Shown here: positions 55,597 to 64,000 of the stretch, piece by piece | Layout of the letters: every line of letters starts with the position of its first letter | Position numbering within the stretch: position 1 is the first letter of the stretch | Origin: an uncultured Aquimarina sp. | GTDB taxonomy: Bacteria; Bacteroidota; Bacteroidia; Flavobacteriales; Flavobacteriaceae | Direction of reading: 5' to 3' | Assembly (NCBI GenBank): GCA_947497175.1 | Contig: CANMFM010000007.1 | Span: 310,001 to 374,000 of the forward strand | Length of the DNA stretch: 64,000 bases | Notes under the pieces: generated by a model | Database searches by the model: none | What the model saw: only the letters and a program-made list of their open reading frames with translations | Told to the model about the DNA's origin: nothing | Made by a program: the position numbers and the translations under genes

Positions 55597-56373
55597 TTGG
55601 ATTTATTAATAAACAATCATCGAATACAGCTATCTACAGACCCTAGCGTATTATCAAAAGAAAAAAGAATAATTATTTTTTTACATGATTCTTTGGGCTG
55701 CATCGAGCTCTGGAGGAGTTTTCCTGAAAGAATAGCGTCAGAAACACAATGTAATGTGTTATCCTATGACCGACAGGGATATGGTACTTCTGATCCTTTT
55801 ACAGTTACTAAGAGAGACCATGATTATCTAATCAAAGAAGCAGAAACTCTGGCCAAAATAATAGACAAATTACAATTGAAAGATGTTGTTTTATTTGGCC
55901 ATAGCGACGGAGGCAGTATTGCTTTATTGACTGCAGCATTATTTCCTGAGAAAATAACAGGTATTATTACAGAAGGGGCTCATGTTTTTGTAGAGAAGGA
56001 AACAATTGCTGGAATAAAAGAGGCTGTAGCGGCTTACAAAAACACCAGCCTAAAAAAGAGATTATCTAAATACCATGGGGATAAAACAGATGATGTGTTT
56101 AGGATGTGGACAGAGACGTGGCTCTCTAACGCATACCAATCCTGGAATATTGAAAAGTATTTGCCAATGATCAAATGTCCTTCTTTGATTATTCAGGGAG
56201 AAAAAGATGAATTTGGAACAATAAAACAGGTACATTCTATTGTAGAACATACTTCTGGAGATTCTATCCCTGTACTACTTCCCGATATAGGGCACACACC
56301 TCATAAAGAAAGTTCTGAGATTGTAATTAAACACGTAAATAGATTTATAAAAGATAAATTACCTATTAGTTAA
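55597..56373 (+). CDS. Alpha/beta hydrolase
   Basis: The 258-residue cytoplasmic protein has the alpha/beta hydrolase fold. The nucleophile is in GHSDGGSIALL. An oxyanion strand (IIIFLHDSLGCIELW) and SYDRQGYGTSDPF precede it. GEKDEFGT may carry the acid and GHTPHKES the His. The start is TTG at 55597, 15 bases after an in-frame stop, since the first strand needs these residues and no ATG is available. The substrate is unknown. A copy of the dispersed repeat follows its stop. Confidence 0.82.
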   Translation: MDLLINNHRIQLSTDPSVLSKEKRIIIFLHDSLGCIELWRSFPERIASETQCNVLSYDRQGYGTSDPFTVTKRDHDYLIKEAETLAKIIDKLQLKDVVLFGHSDGGSIALLTAALFPEKITGIITEGAHVFVEKETIAGIKEAVAAYKNTSLKKRLSKYHGDKTDDVFRMWTETWLSNAYQSWNIEKYLPMIKCPSLIIQGEKDEFGTIKQVHSIVEHTSGDSIPVLLPDIGHTPHKESSEIVIKHVNRFIKDKLPIS

Positions 56374-56427
56374 AGATATTATAAAACTTATAATTCTTAT
56401 TAAATATTTAGAATCTTGTAAACTTTT

Positions 56428-56522
56428 ACTCGATAATCGAGATTTAAATGCTCCGAGGCTTGCCTCGAAATCAAAATTATTTTTCAACCGATGCCTGATG
56501 GGCTTGCCCTGAGGTAGTTTAC
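56428..56522 (+). repeat. Dispersed hairpin repeat, copy A
   Basis: This is a well-preserved copy almost identical to copy B. It has CTCGATAATCGAG, ATTTAAATGC, CGAGGCTTGCCTCG, the AT-rich block and GCTTGCCCTGAGGTAG, with only the short variable stretch different. It lies 55 bp after the hydrolase stop and 55 bp before the S9 peptidase. Confidence 0.9.
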
Positions 56523-56576
56523 TAAATCCGGTGTGATTTGATTAAAATTAAATTTTTATAGATTAATACAGCAAAA

Positions 56577-59018
56577 ATGAAATCCGTAAAGTCAATCATT
56601 TTATTCTTCTTATTCTCTTCAGTTTGCATTGCTCAGGAGAATATCGAATACCAAAAACCTTCTAAAGAAATTTTAGATCTAGTTGATGTGTCATTAGCCC
56701 CCCAAGTTCGAATGGACGCTAAAGGTGAAAATCTGATATTTTTGTATAGAGATAATTACAAGACAATTGCAGAATTATCTGAAAAAGAAATGAGGCTTGC
56801 TGGTTTACGAATTAACCCAAAAACTAATATTTCTAGTAGAGCGAGGTATTTTAATAATATAAAAATAAAAAAGACAACAGATAAAGAAGCTGTTCAGATA
56901 AATGGATTACCAGACAATGCCCGTATTACTAATTTCAGTTGGTCTCCTGATCAAAATATGGCAGCTTTCACCAATACCACATCGAGTGGTGTTGAAGTAT
57001 GGGTTTTAGATATAGTTAAAAGAAAGGCTACAAAAATTACTGAGGCAAATATAAATGCGAATATGGGAAATCCATATCAATGGTTTAGAGATAATTCTGG
57101 CGTATTAGTAAAATTTTTATCTACTACAAGAAAACCGTTAATCAATGCACAAGAAGCCGTTCCTAAAGGTCCTACAATAACTATTAGCGAAGGAACCAAA
57201 GCCCAAAACAGAACCTATCAAGATCTATTAAAAAACTCAAACGATGAATATAATTTTGAGCAATTGGCCATTGCAGAACTAAAAAAAGTGACTCTTGATG
57301 GTAAAGTAGAAAACTGGGCTCCTGCTGCCATGTATAGTTCGTTCTCTTTTTCTCCTAACGGAAACTATGTTATCGCGACAGAGATCCAGAAACCATTTTC
57401 TTATTTAGTGCCTTACAGAAGATTTCCACATGAAACCAAACTATATAAAAATAATGGAGAAGTTGTAAAGAGCATCAATAAAGTACCGCTTACTGAAGTT
57501 TTACCAAAAGGGTTTATGTCTGTTAGAACCGGTAAAAGATCAATGAGATGGCGTTCTGACCAACCTGCAACATTGATTTGGGCAGAGGCATTGGATAAGG
57601 GTGATCCAGAAGTAGCTGTAGAATATCGAGATGAAGTTTTTCAACTCAAAGCTCCTTTTACCGGTTCTCCAAAATCTATTCTAAAAACAATAAATCGTTT
57701 CTGGCAAATCCAATGGACAAATAGCGAAACTGCTATTGCTTATGATTATTGGTGGAATACAAGAAACACTAAAACGTATGTATTTAACCCATCTAAGGGC
57801 GACCAAAAACCGAAAATAATTCATGACCGAAATTATCAGGATAGATATAGTGATCCGGGAAGCTTTGTAACGACCAGGAATAAATATGGACACCCAGTGA
57901 TCAATATTGAAAACAACCATGTGCATTTAACAGGTGATGGGTATACGAAGGAAGGCCAGTTTCCATTTATAGATAAACTTAACTTAGAATCAGGAAATAC
58001 TACTCGGGTTTATCAATCTGTCTATACAGATAAAGTAGAAAACATTTATACGGCAATTGATTTGAAAAAGGGAACCTTTTTGGTTCGAATAGAATCTCCT
58101 AATGAATATCCGAATTACTATATTAGAAATATCCGCAAAAAAAATGATTTAAAGCAAATAACGTCATTTAAAAATCCTTTTTATGGAATTCAGAATGTTC
58201 ATAAAGAAGTTATTAAGTATAAAAGAGATGACGGTTTAGAGTTATCAGGAACACTTTACCTTCCTATTGGTTATAACAAAACAAAGAAAGAAAAAATGCC
58301 AATGATACTTTGGGCATATCCAGAAGAGTTTAAGGATAAGAGTAGTGCTTCGCAATCTACTTCTAACCCAAATGAGTTTACTTACCCTTTCTGGGGATCT
58401 ATGCTTTACTGGGTTACCAAAGGATATGTTGTATTAGATGATGCTTCTTTTCCAATTGTTGGTGAGGGCGATGAAGAACCAAATGATTCGTTTAGAAAAC
58501 AATTAGTGGCTAATGGTAAGGCTGCAATAGATGCTGTGGATGCTTTGGGATATATAGATAGAGATCGGGTTGCTGTTGGAGGGCATTCATATGGGGCTTT
58601 TATGACCGCAAACCTATTATCACATTCAAACCTTTTTGCGGCCGGAATAGCCAGAAGCGGTGCTTATAATAGAACACTTACACCTTTTGGTTTTCAAAGT
58701 GAGGAAAGGAGCTATTGGGATGCTCCTGAAATCTACTATACAATGTCTCCTTTTATGCATGCCGATAAAATGAAAACACCATTGCTATTAATTCATGGTG
58801 AGGCTGATAATAATTCGGGCACCTATCCGCTACAAAGTGAACGTTATTTTAATGCACTAAAGGGATTAGGAGCTACTACCAGACTTGTCATATTACCAAA
58901 AGAAAGTCATGGCTATAGAGCTAAAGAATCTATTCTTCATTTACTTTGGGAACAGGATCGGTGGTTAGATAAATATGTAAAAAATAGAAAAATAGTAGAA
59001 AAAACAGGAACCGATTAA
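56577..59018 (+). CDS. Exported S9-family prolyl oligopeptidase-like peptidase
   Basis: The 813-residue protein has a signal peptide (IILFFLFSSVCIAQ) and an N-terminal beta-propeller region to about residue 540. A C-terminal alpha/beta hydrolase domain follows. The nucleophile is in VGGHSYGAFMTANLL, the acid in LLIHGEADNNSGT and the His in ESHGYRAKES. This is the layout of acylaminoacyl-peptidase/DPP-like exported S9 enzymes of Bacteroidota (glutamyl or prolyl endopeptidase-like). The cleavage specificity is not evident. It converges with the histidine kinase gene. Confidence 0.9.
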   Translation: MKSVKSIILFFLFSSVCIAQENIEYQKPSKEILDLVDVSLAPQVRMDAKGENLIFLYRDNYKTIAELSEKEMRLAGLRINPKTNISSRARYFNNIKIKKTTDKEAVQINGLPDNARITNFSWSPDQNMAAFTNTTSSGVEVWVLDIVKRKATKITEANINANMGNPYQWFRDNSGVLVKFLSTTRKPLINAQEAVPKGPTITISEGTKAQNRTYQDLLKNSNDEYNFEQLAIAELKKVTLDGKVENWAPAAMYSSFSFSPNGNYVIATEIQKPFSYLVPYRRFPHETKLYKNNGEVVKSINKVPLTEVLPKGFMSVRTGKRSMRWRSDQPATLIWAEALDKGDPEVAVEYRDEVFQLKAPFTGSPKSILKTINRFWQIQWTNSETAIAYDYWWNTRNTKTYVFNPSKGDQKPKIIHDRNYQDRYSDPGSFVTTRNKYGHPVINIENNHVHLTGDGYTKEGQFPFIDKLNLESGNTTRVYQSVYTDKVENIYTAIDLKKGTFLVRIESPNEYPNYYIRNIRKKNDLKQITSFKNPFYGIQNVHKEVIKYKRDDGLELSGTLYLPIGYNKTKKEKMPMILWAYPEEFKDKSSASQSTSNPNEFTYPFWGSMLYWVTKGYVVLDDASFPIVGEGDEEPNDSFRKQLVANGKAAIDAVDALGYIDRDRVAVGGHSYGAFMTANLLSHSNLFAAGIARSGAYNRTLTPFGFQSEERSYWDAPEIYYTMSPFMHADKMKTPLLLIHGEADNNSGTYPLQSERYFNALKGLGATTRLVILPKESHGYRAKESILHLLWEQDRWLDKYVKNRKIVEKTGTD

Positions 59019-59045
59019 TTCAGTATTCCCGGGTACAGAAATACT

Positions 59046-61229
59046 TTACTTTGACAGATTTTTGGATATTATATCTCTCAGATCGTTTTTATTAAGAGGT
59101 TTATTGATAACATCATTCATTCCTATAGCCATACATTCTTCTTGTACTTCAGATAATTCTGAGGCAGTAAGTGCTACAATCGGTGTGGTTTTATCAAATT
59201 TGCGAATACGTTTTGTGGCTTCGGCACCATTAAGATATGGCATATTAAGATCCATCAATATTAAATCGAAACTTTCTTTTTTTACCATTTGTAATGCATT
59301 AAACCCATTTTCTACAATTATACAGTCATATCCAATAAGGTCTAGAAGATTTTTGGTTACTATCTGATTAATTTTATTATCTTCTGCTACTAATATTTTT
59401 CTGTAAACATTTGTTTCACGCTGACCATTAAGCTTTAATTCGTGGTCATTTTTTTCATCGATTATTTCTAATTTAAGGTCGAAATAAAACTTCGTCCCTC
59501 TTCCTTCTTTACTATCAAGATAGATTTCACTATCCATCATTTCAAGAAGATTTTTAACAATGGACAAACCTAAACCTGTGCCTTCCAGCTTATTAAATTC
59601 TCGACCAATTTGCGAAAACTTTTCAAACACAAATTCTTTTTTATCTTCAGGAATTCCTAAACCATTGTCTTCAACTTCAAACCTTACTTGTATTTCATCA
59701 TCTTCTATAGAATTTATTTTAATTCTGAGCCATATTTTTCCATTCTCGGTAAACTTGGAAGAGTTCCCTATTAGATTTATTAATACTTCTGATAGTTTTA
59801 ACGAATCTACGAGTAAAATTTCTGGAAGTTCGTTCTGTACGTCTAAAATTAGCTCATTGTTTTTATTTTTTGCCTGGTAATCAAAAGAGTGTAATAAATT
59901 TTGAGATAGCTGTAAAAGGTTAGTTGGAGTCTTTGTTAGTTTTTCATTTTCAGCCTCTATTTTACTTATTTTCAATACTTTATTTATCAAATCCAGAAGG
60001 TAATCACCAGAAAACTTTAACGAATTAAGTAATTTTTTATGCCTGGTGGTAATATCATTGTCCTCCATTAGTAAGGTTGTAATACCGACAACACCATATA
60101 ACGGAGTTCTTAATTCGTGACTTACTGTAGAAATAAACTGAGACTTCATACTTGTCAGTTTTTCTGCTTCTGTTTTTGCTTCAAGCAATTCTTCATTTTT
60201 TTCTTTTAGCGCTTTATTAAGCTTTTGCTTCGATCTGTATCCTCGGTAAAAGAAAAACAGGACTACCAGTAATAATATCAAACTAATCGATGTAATGGTA
60301 ATTGCAATATTGTTTCTTGCGATCTTTGCTAAGTATTGTTTTTCTTTCTGAATAGATTTTAACTCTCTTTGGTATTCGTCAATACTAAAATTTACCTTCG
60401 CTATTTCTACTTGTTTTAGTTTCTCTTCATCAAACAATTTATTTTTATAAAACAGATATTTCTTTATACTGTGTAAAGCAGAATCTGTTTCGTCTATCTT
60501 TTCAAAAAGATTTGATTTTGCCTGATAGGTGTCCGTAAGAATTGAAAGCGCTTGTTTTTCTTCTGCAACTCTAATCACTTCATTAAACAGTTTGTTCGCT
60601 TTTTTATGGTTCCCTGTACCACTATAATACCTCCCTAATAAATATTTTACGTTATTGGTTGCATAGATACCTCCCCAATCATCAGCCAAATCCATAGCTT
60701 CTAAAAGATAAGGCAAGGCCATAGTGTATTTATCATGATCTATGTATGTCCAACCTAAATTTAAAACGGGACCAAATTGTTCTTTTCTTATTTTAGCAAC
60801 TTTAGCAAGAGCCAGTGCCTTATTATAGTATGACACACTATTGTTAATATCATTATCCAGTTCAATATGTACATTACCTAAACCGTTAAGGCTTCTAATA
60901 ATAAATATGGAATCTTTATTTTCTTCTGCAAGTTTTAATGCTTGCTGATAATGATTTTTGGCATTTTTATAATCTTCTATTACTTCAAAATTACTAGCAA
61001 TAACATAGTGTGCCCTGTATTTAAAATTAATATTATCTAATTGATGTGCATAATCTACGGCTTTGATTGCTGCGTCTAACGATTCTTTAATCTTATAACC
61101 ATAGAATAGGTCAATGCTTTTCTTGATCAATACATCAACACTATCATTTGCTATTTGTGTTGGTTGACCATTTTTATGTGTATTCAAACTCATGAATACG
61201 ATACTATATATTACTATAAATACCTTCAA
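59046..61229 (-). CDS. Hybrid sensor histidine kinase with TPR sensor region
   Basis: This 727-residue protein has an N-terminal signal/anchor, TPR-like helical repeats from about 30 to 290, and one membrane helix at about 305-325. A short coiled coil is followed by HisKA (STVSHELRTPLYGVVG), then the HATPase domain with NLIGNSSKFTENG, DNGLGIPEDK and GTGLGLSIVKNL. The C-terminal receiver begins at KILVAEDNKINQ and its phospho-acceptor Asp is in LILMDLNMP. An extracytoplasmic TPR sensor of this kind is common in Bacteroidota. It has no output domain and no neighbouring regulator gene. Confidence 0.92.
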   Translation of the reverse strand: MKVFIVIYSIVFMSLNTHKNGQPTQIANDSVDVLIKKSIDLFYGYKIKESLDAAIKAVDYAHQLDNINFKYRAHYVIASNFEVIEDYKNAKNHYQQALKLAEENKDSIFIIRSLNGLGNVHIELDNDINNSVSYYNKALALAKVAKIRKEQFGPVLNLGWTYIDHDKYTMALPYLLEAMDLADDWGGIYATNNVKYLLGRYYSGTGNHKKANKLFNEVIRVAEEKQALSILTDTYQAKSNLFEKIDETDSALHSIKKYLFYKNKLFDEEKLKQVEIAKVNFSIDEYQRELKSIQKEKQYLAKIARNNIAITITSISLILLLVVLFFFYRGYRSKQKLNKALKEKNEELLEAKTEAEKLTSMKSQFISTVSHELRTPLYGVVGITTLLMEDNDITTRHKKLLNSLKFSGDYLLDLINKVLKISKIEAENEKLTKTPTNLLQLSQNLLHSFDYQAKNKNNELILDVQNELPEILLVDSLKLSEVLINLIGNSSKFTENGKIWLRIKINSIEDDEIQVRFEVEDNGLGIPEDKKEFVFEKFSQIGREFNKLEGTGLGLSIVKNLLEMMDSEIYLDSKEGRGTKFYFDLKLEIIDEKNDHELKLNGQRETNVYRKILVAEDNKINQIVTKNLLDLIGYDCIIVENGFNALQMVKKESFDLILMDLNMPYLNGAEATKRIRKFDKTTPIVALTASELSEVQEECMAIGMNDVINKPLNKNDLRDIISKNLSK

Positions 61230-61402
61230 GCTTGTTACTAAAATTTATGAATCGATATCTATTGTATAGACATTTTTTACCCCCTCTAAGTAAGTAAGCA
61301 CTTACTATAAGATTGTTAATTTACTAAAAAAAATATTAGAATAAGGTATTTATTACCGTATAGGTGCTTTATTTACAAGATAATTTTACGATTGGGATAA
61401 AT

Positions 61403-61438
61403 AAAAAAACCTTCTTGTGCATAGCAAAGAAGGTTTTT
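61403..61438 (-). terminator. Intrinsic terminator after ychF
   Basis: AAAAACCTTCTT pairs with AAGAAGGTTTTT around a 10-base loop, with A and T runs outside. It lies about 20 bp after the ychF stop. The rest of the 229-bp gap from 61230 shows no gene. Confidence 0.85.
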
Positions 61439-61458
61439 AGTACTATGTAACTAGTATT

Positions 61459-62553
61459 TTATACGTTAAATAAGAAGTGCATTACATCCCCATCATTTAC
61501 TACATAAGCTTTTCCTTCTACCCCTAATTTACCAGCTTCTCTAGCTTTGGCTTCGCTTCCATATTTTACAAAATCATCATATTTGATAACTTCTGCTCTA
61601 ATAAACCCCTTTTCAAAATCTGTATGTATTACTCCTGCCGCCTGGGGCGCGGTAGCGCCTATAGTTACTGTCCATGCTCTTACTTCTTTTTCTCCAGCTG
61701 TAAAGTAGGTTTGCTGATTGAGTAATTTATATGCCGAACGGATTAAAACCGACGCTCCCGGTTCTTCTAATCCCATATCTTGTAAGAATAATTGTCGCTC
61801 TTCATAATCATCAAGCTCAGTGATATCTGCTTCTGTTCCTACGGCAAGTACTATTACTTCAGCGTTCTCTGTTGCTACAGCTTCTTTAACTTTGTCTACG
61901 TATTCGTTTCCGTGTACAGCAGAACCTTCATCCACATTACAAACATAAAGTACTGGTTTATCTGTAATAAATTGTAGTGGTTTTACAAAGGCTTCACGAT
62001 CATCTTCAGAAATATCAATTGCTCTTATAGATATTCCTGCTTCTAGACTTTCTTTAAGCCGTAATAAGATTGCCTCTTCTTTTTGCGCTTCTTTATTGCC
62101 TGTTTTAGCGGCGCGTTTCACTTTATCTAATTTCTTATCAACACTTTCCAGGTCTTTTAATTGTAGTTCTATATCAATAGTTTCTTTATCTCTGATAGGA
62201 TCTATAGAACCATCAACATGAACAATATTATCATTATCAAAACATCTCAAAACATGTATTATAGCATCTGTTTCGCGAATATTTCCCAGAAATTGGTTCC
62301 CCAGTCCTTCTCCTTTACTGGCGCCTTTTACTAATCCAGCAATGTCTACTATTTCTACAGTAGCTGGAATCACACGTTCTGGTGTTACTAACTCTTCTAA
62401 TTTTTCTAACCTTGGATCTGGTACATTAACCACTCCTATATTAGGTTCTATAGTACAAAAAGGAAAGTTAGCACTTTGCGCTTTTGCATTAGACAAACAA
62501 TTAAACAATGTTGATTTTCCAACATTAGGCAATCCAACAATTCCTGCTTTCAT
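61459..62553 (-). CDS. ychF: Redox-regulated ATPase YchF
   Basis: The 364-residue protein is an Obg-like P-loop NTPase with ATP preference. The P-loop GLPNVGKSTLFNCLSNAK is at the N-terminus, switch II DIAGLVKGASKGEGLG follows, and the C-terminal TGS domain holds YFTAGEKEVRAWTVTIGATAP and HTDFEKGFIRAEV. YchF binds ribosomes and is involved in stress tolerance and translation. The start at 62553 is preceded by a good promoter. Confidence 0.96.
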   Translation of the reverse strand: MKAGIVGLPNVGKSTLFNCLSNAKAQSANFPFCTIEPNIGVVNVPDPRLEKLEELVTPERVIPATVEIVDIAGLVKGASKGEGLGNQFLGNIRETDAIIHVLRCFDNDNIVHVDGSIDPIRDKETIDIELQLKDLESVDKKLDKVKRAAKTGNKEAQKEEAILLRLKESLEAGISIRAIDISEDDREAFVKPLQFITDKPVLYVCNVDEGSAVHGNEYVDKVKEAVATENAEVIVLAVGTEADITELDDYEERQLFLQDMGLEEPGASVLIRSAYKLLNQQTYFTAGEKEVRAWTVTIGATAPQAAGVIHTDFEKGFIRAEVIKYDDFVKYGSEAKAREAGKLGVEGKAYVVNDGDVMHFLFNV

Positions 62554-62605
62554 AATAAAAATATAAAATCTGTGTTATTTAAAACTGAAATCAATTTTAA
62601 GAGTG

Positions 62606-62637
62606 CAAAGATAACAGTAATATTACGAAGTATACAA
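62606..62637 (-). promoter_or_regulatory. Promoter of ychF
   Basis: On the minus strand TTG at 62637-62635 is followed by 21 bases and TATCTTTG at 62613-62606. This matches the Bacteroidota -33/-7 pattern. It lies 52 bases before the ATG. Confidence 0.65.
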
Positions 62638-62692
62638 GTACATGATCACAAGAATATTGTATTTGTTAAACATCCTAATTATCATCATTTTT

Positions 62693-62729
62693 AACTTGCC
62701 TGTAAAGACTGTAAAGGCAAGGTTTTTAT
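62693..62729 (+). terminator. Leader hairpin with T run upstream of the small exported protein
   Basis: CTTGCCT at 62695-62701 pairs with AGGCAAG at 62715-62721 and is followed by GTTTTTATG. It lies 48 bases before the ATG at 62777, with no gene ending on this strand nearby. It could end stray transcription or act as an attenuator. Confidence 0.45.
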
Positions 62730-62776
62730 GAGTTTTTTATATTTTTTTGTAATTTTAACACTCAACAAATAAGCAA

Positions 62777-63295
62777 ATGAGAACTTTAAAAATTCTAACT
62801 ACAACGGTATTTATGAGTTGTGCAGCTATAATTTCTGCACAATCAGATGAATCTAAACCAAAAGAGAATTCATCAAAAGAGACCATAACCAAAATCACCC
62901 GTATCAAAGGACCGAATGGAGAAGAAAAAGTAATTAAAAAACAGGAAGTCGTTACTAAAGAAAGTAAAATAAAGTTAAACCCAGGAGATGAAGATAAGAC
63001 TAATCAAACGGCTATCTATGAGGATGAAGAAGTAAAAGTGCAGCAATCACATTCATCTTCTGATATTGGAACGTATAGTAAGATTCCTGACGGTAATGGA
63101 TATCGAATGACTTTTATGGATAAATCAGGAAATAAAGTCTCTAAAGTAAGAAAATTAAGCAGTGGTTATTATAACGTAAATCTTGGTGATCATAATAATT
63201 GCTTAGGGTATTTTGATAAGGACAAAAATTTTGTAATTGAAAAATATGACGCACAATTGGATAAAATAATTACTACGGTTTATAAATCCAATTAG
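62777..63295 (+). CDS. Exported hypothetical protein
   Basis: I do not recognise the 172-residue family. Residues 1-21 form a signal peptide (ILTTTVFMSCAAIISAQ). The mature N-terminal half is Lys/Glu-rich and charged (ENSSKETITKITRIKGPNGE as one stretch). The C-terminal half is beta-rich: GYRMTFMDKSGNKVSKV, YYNVNLGDHNN and GYFDKDKNFVIEKYD. It has a single cysteine in the mature part. It is a single-gene unit, ended by a strong terminator at 63337-63361. Confidence 0.6.
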   Translation: MRTLKILTTTVFMSCAAIISAQSDESKPKENSSKETITKITRIKGPNGEEKVIKKQEVVTKESKIKLNPGDEDKTNQTAIYEDEEVKVQQSHSSSDIGTYSKIPDGNGYRMTFMDKSGNKVSKVRKLSSGYYNVNLGDHNNCLGYFDKDKNFVIEKYDAQLDKIITTVYKSN

Positions 63296-63336
63296 GTACT
63301 GCCCATCACAGTTTAACAGATAGTACAAGTAAAAAA

Positions 63337-63361
63337 GCCGAGAATATTCTCGGCTTTTTTT
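63337..63361 (+). terminator. Intrinsic terminator after the exported hypothetical protein
   Basis: The perfect palindrome GCCGAGAATATTCTCGGC at 63337-63354 is followed by seven T. It lies 41 bp after the stop codon and separates this gene from the receptor gene. Confidence 0.92.
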
Positions 63362-63455
63362 GTTAATTAAAATAAAAAAAATTAAAAGATCATGTTAAAA
63401 CAGCGTGCTTTTAGATATATTTAAGGCAACAATCATCTTAAATAAACACATTTTT

Positions 63456-64000
63456 ATGAAAAAAATCACGCTTATTCTATTCGCATGTATAACTAGTTTT
63501 TGCTTTTCGCAACAAACAGTTACTGGTCTTATAACAGACTCTGATGGCTCACCGCTACCTGGTGTAAACATCATCATTAAAGGAACAAACAATGGTACTA
63601 CATCAGATTTTGATGGTAAATACAGCATAGAAGTAACTCCAGAAAATACACTGGTCTATAGCTATGTTGGCTTTAATACCAAAGAAGTTCTTGTGCAAGG
63701 CCAAACAACAATTAATGTAACCCTATCAAGTGGAGCCCAACTCGAAGAAATTATATTAGTTGGATCCAGAGCATTACCAAGAAGTAATACTACATCTTCT
63801 CTACCTGTTGATGTATTACCGGCAAAAGAGTTAGCCTCTACCGGTCAAATAACATTTGACAAAGCTTTACAATATAAAATCCCATCATTTAACACAGTAC
63901 AAACGCCTGTAAATGATGCAACCTCTCTATTAGACCCGTATGAAATCAGAAATATGGGACCCAGTAGAACATTGATTCTCGTTAACGGAAAACGTAAAAA
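63456..64000 (+). CDS. TonB-dependent receptor, 3'-truncated by the window
   Basis: The frame is open from ATG 63456 to the window end (181 complete codons). It begins with a signal peptide (KKITLILFACITSFCFSQ). A carboxypeptidase-regulatory-like beta domain follows: TVTGLITDSDGSPLPGVNI, IKGTNNGTTSDFDGKYSI and YSYVGFNTKEV. The start of the plug domain comes next, with a TonB-box-like linker EEIILVGSRALPR and NMGPSRTLILVNGKR. This is a Bacteroidota outer-membrane receptor; whether it is SusC-like or a siderophore or vitamin receptor needs the missing barrel. No SusD gene is in view. Confidence 0.92.
   Translation, partial: MKKITLILFACITSFCFSQQTVTGLITDSDGSPLPGVNIIIKGTNNGTTSDFDGKYSIEVTPENTLVYSYVGFNTKEVLVQGQTTINVTLSSGAQLEEIILVGSRALPRSNTTSSLPVDVLPAKELASTGQITFDKALQYKIPSFNTVQTPVNDATSLLDPYEIRNMGPSRTLILVNGKRK

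Noticed and set aside
1..64000. tRNA, rRNA, prophage, insertion sequence or CRISPR-Cas genes
   Set aside because: None was recognised on either strand by reading; a covariance-model scan would be the decisive check for small RNAs.

Overview
The window reads as chromosomal DNA of a marine Flavobacteriaceae-type member of the Bacteroidota. The DNA is AT-rich. Several genes are preceded by the Bacteroidota -7 promoter box TAnnTTTG. The gene content fits: fused alpha/beta 2-oxoacid dehydrogenase E1, lipoprotein-type TamA, menaquinone synthesis, DUF2853, M61 and S9 peptidases, and a TonB-dependent receptor with an N-terminal carboxypeptidase-regulatory-like domain. Genus cannot be fixed from sequence reading alone; an Aquimarina-like organism is plausible. 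No rRNA, tRNA, phage, integrase or insertion sequence was recognised.

Layout. 1-2.1 kb: end of a MocR-type regulator and a methyltransferase. 2.2-9.4 kb: the tamB-tamL envelope pair. 9.4-12.2 kb: VOC protein and proline dehydrogenase (minus), divergent from aroB, followed by a 41-bp tandem array. 12.7-20.0 kb: a membrane-anchored hypothetical protein, uvrA with a LOG-type nucleotide hydrolase, and a degenerate M1-like protein. 20.2-24.1 kb: fused E1 dehydrogenase and two related membrane proteins. 24.2-30.8 kb (minus): menaquinone genes menB, menD, menF and a hotdog thioesterase, interleaved with a voltage-gated channel, cvfB and DUF2853. 30.9-33.9 kb: a TetR regulator with two alpha/beta hydrolases and an exported orphan. 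34.0-38.7 kb (minus): SnoaL-like and DinB proteins flanking a 21-bp tandem array, then ppc and an Lrp regulator. 38.8-43.3 kb: an M14 peptidase and an XRE regulator diverging from a 390-bp region loaded with palindromic operators, then a lipoprotein-TerC pair and a P1 peptidase. 43.7-49.6 kb: a secreted protein, a PhnA-domain protein and parE-parC. 49.8-59.0 kb: exported hydrolases and lipoproteins. 59.0-64.0 kb: a TPR hybrid histidine kinase, ychF, a secreted protein and the start of a TonB-dependent receptor.

Most genes are housekeeping or envelope functions. The less ordinary material is in non-coding DNA and a few proteins. (1) Seven near-identical TTTACAnnTGTAAA palindromes lie between the XRE regulator and the M14 peptidase, and several embed the -7 promoter box. 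(2) A roughly 95-bp hairpin-rich dispersed repeat occurs in four intergenic copies. (3) Two exact-period tandem arrays are present, of 41 and 21 bp. (4) A bacterial sodium-channel homologue carries the acidic filter TLEDWTD, which suggests calcium permeability. (5) An M1-peptidase-like protein lacks the zinc motif. (6) A membrane protein carries a LAS/M74-type metallopeptidase signature.
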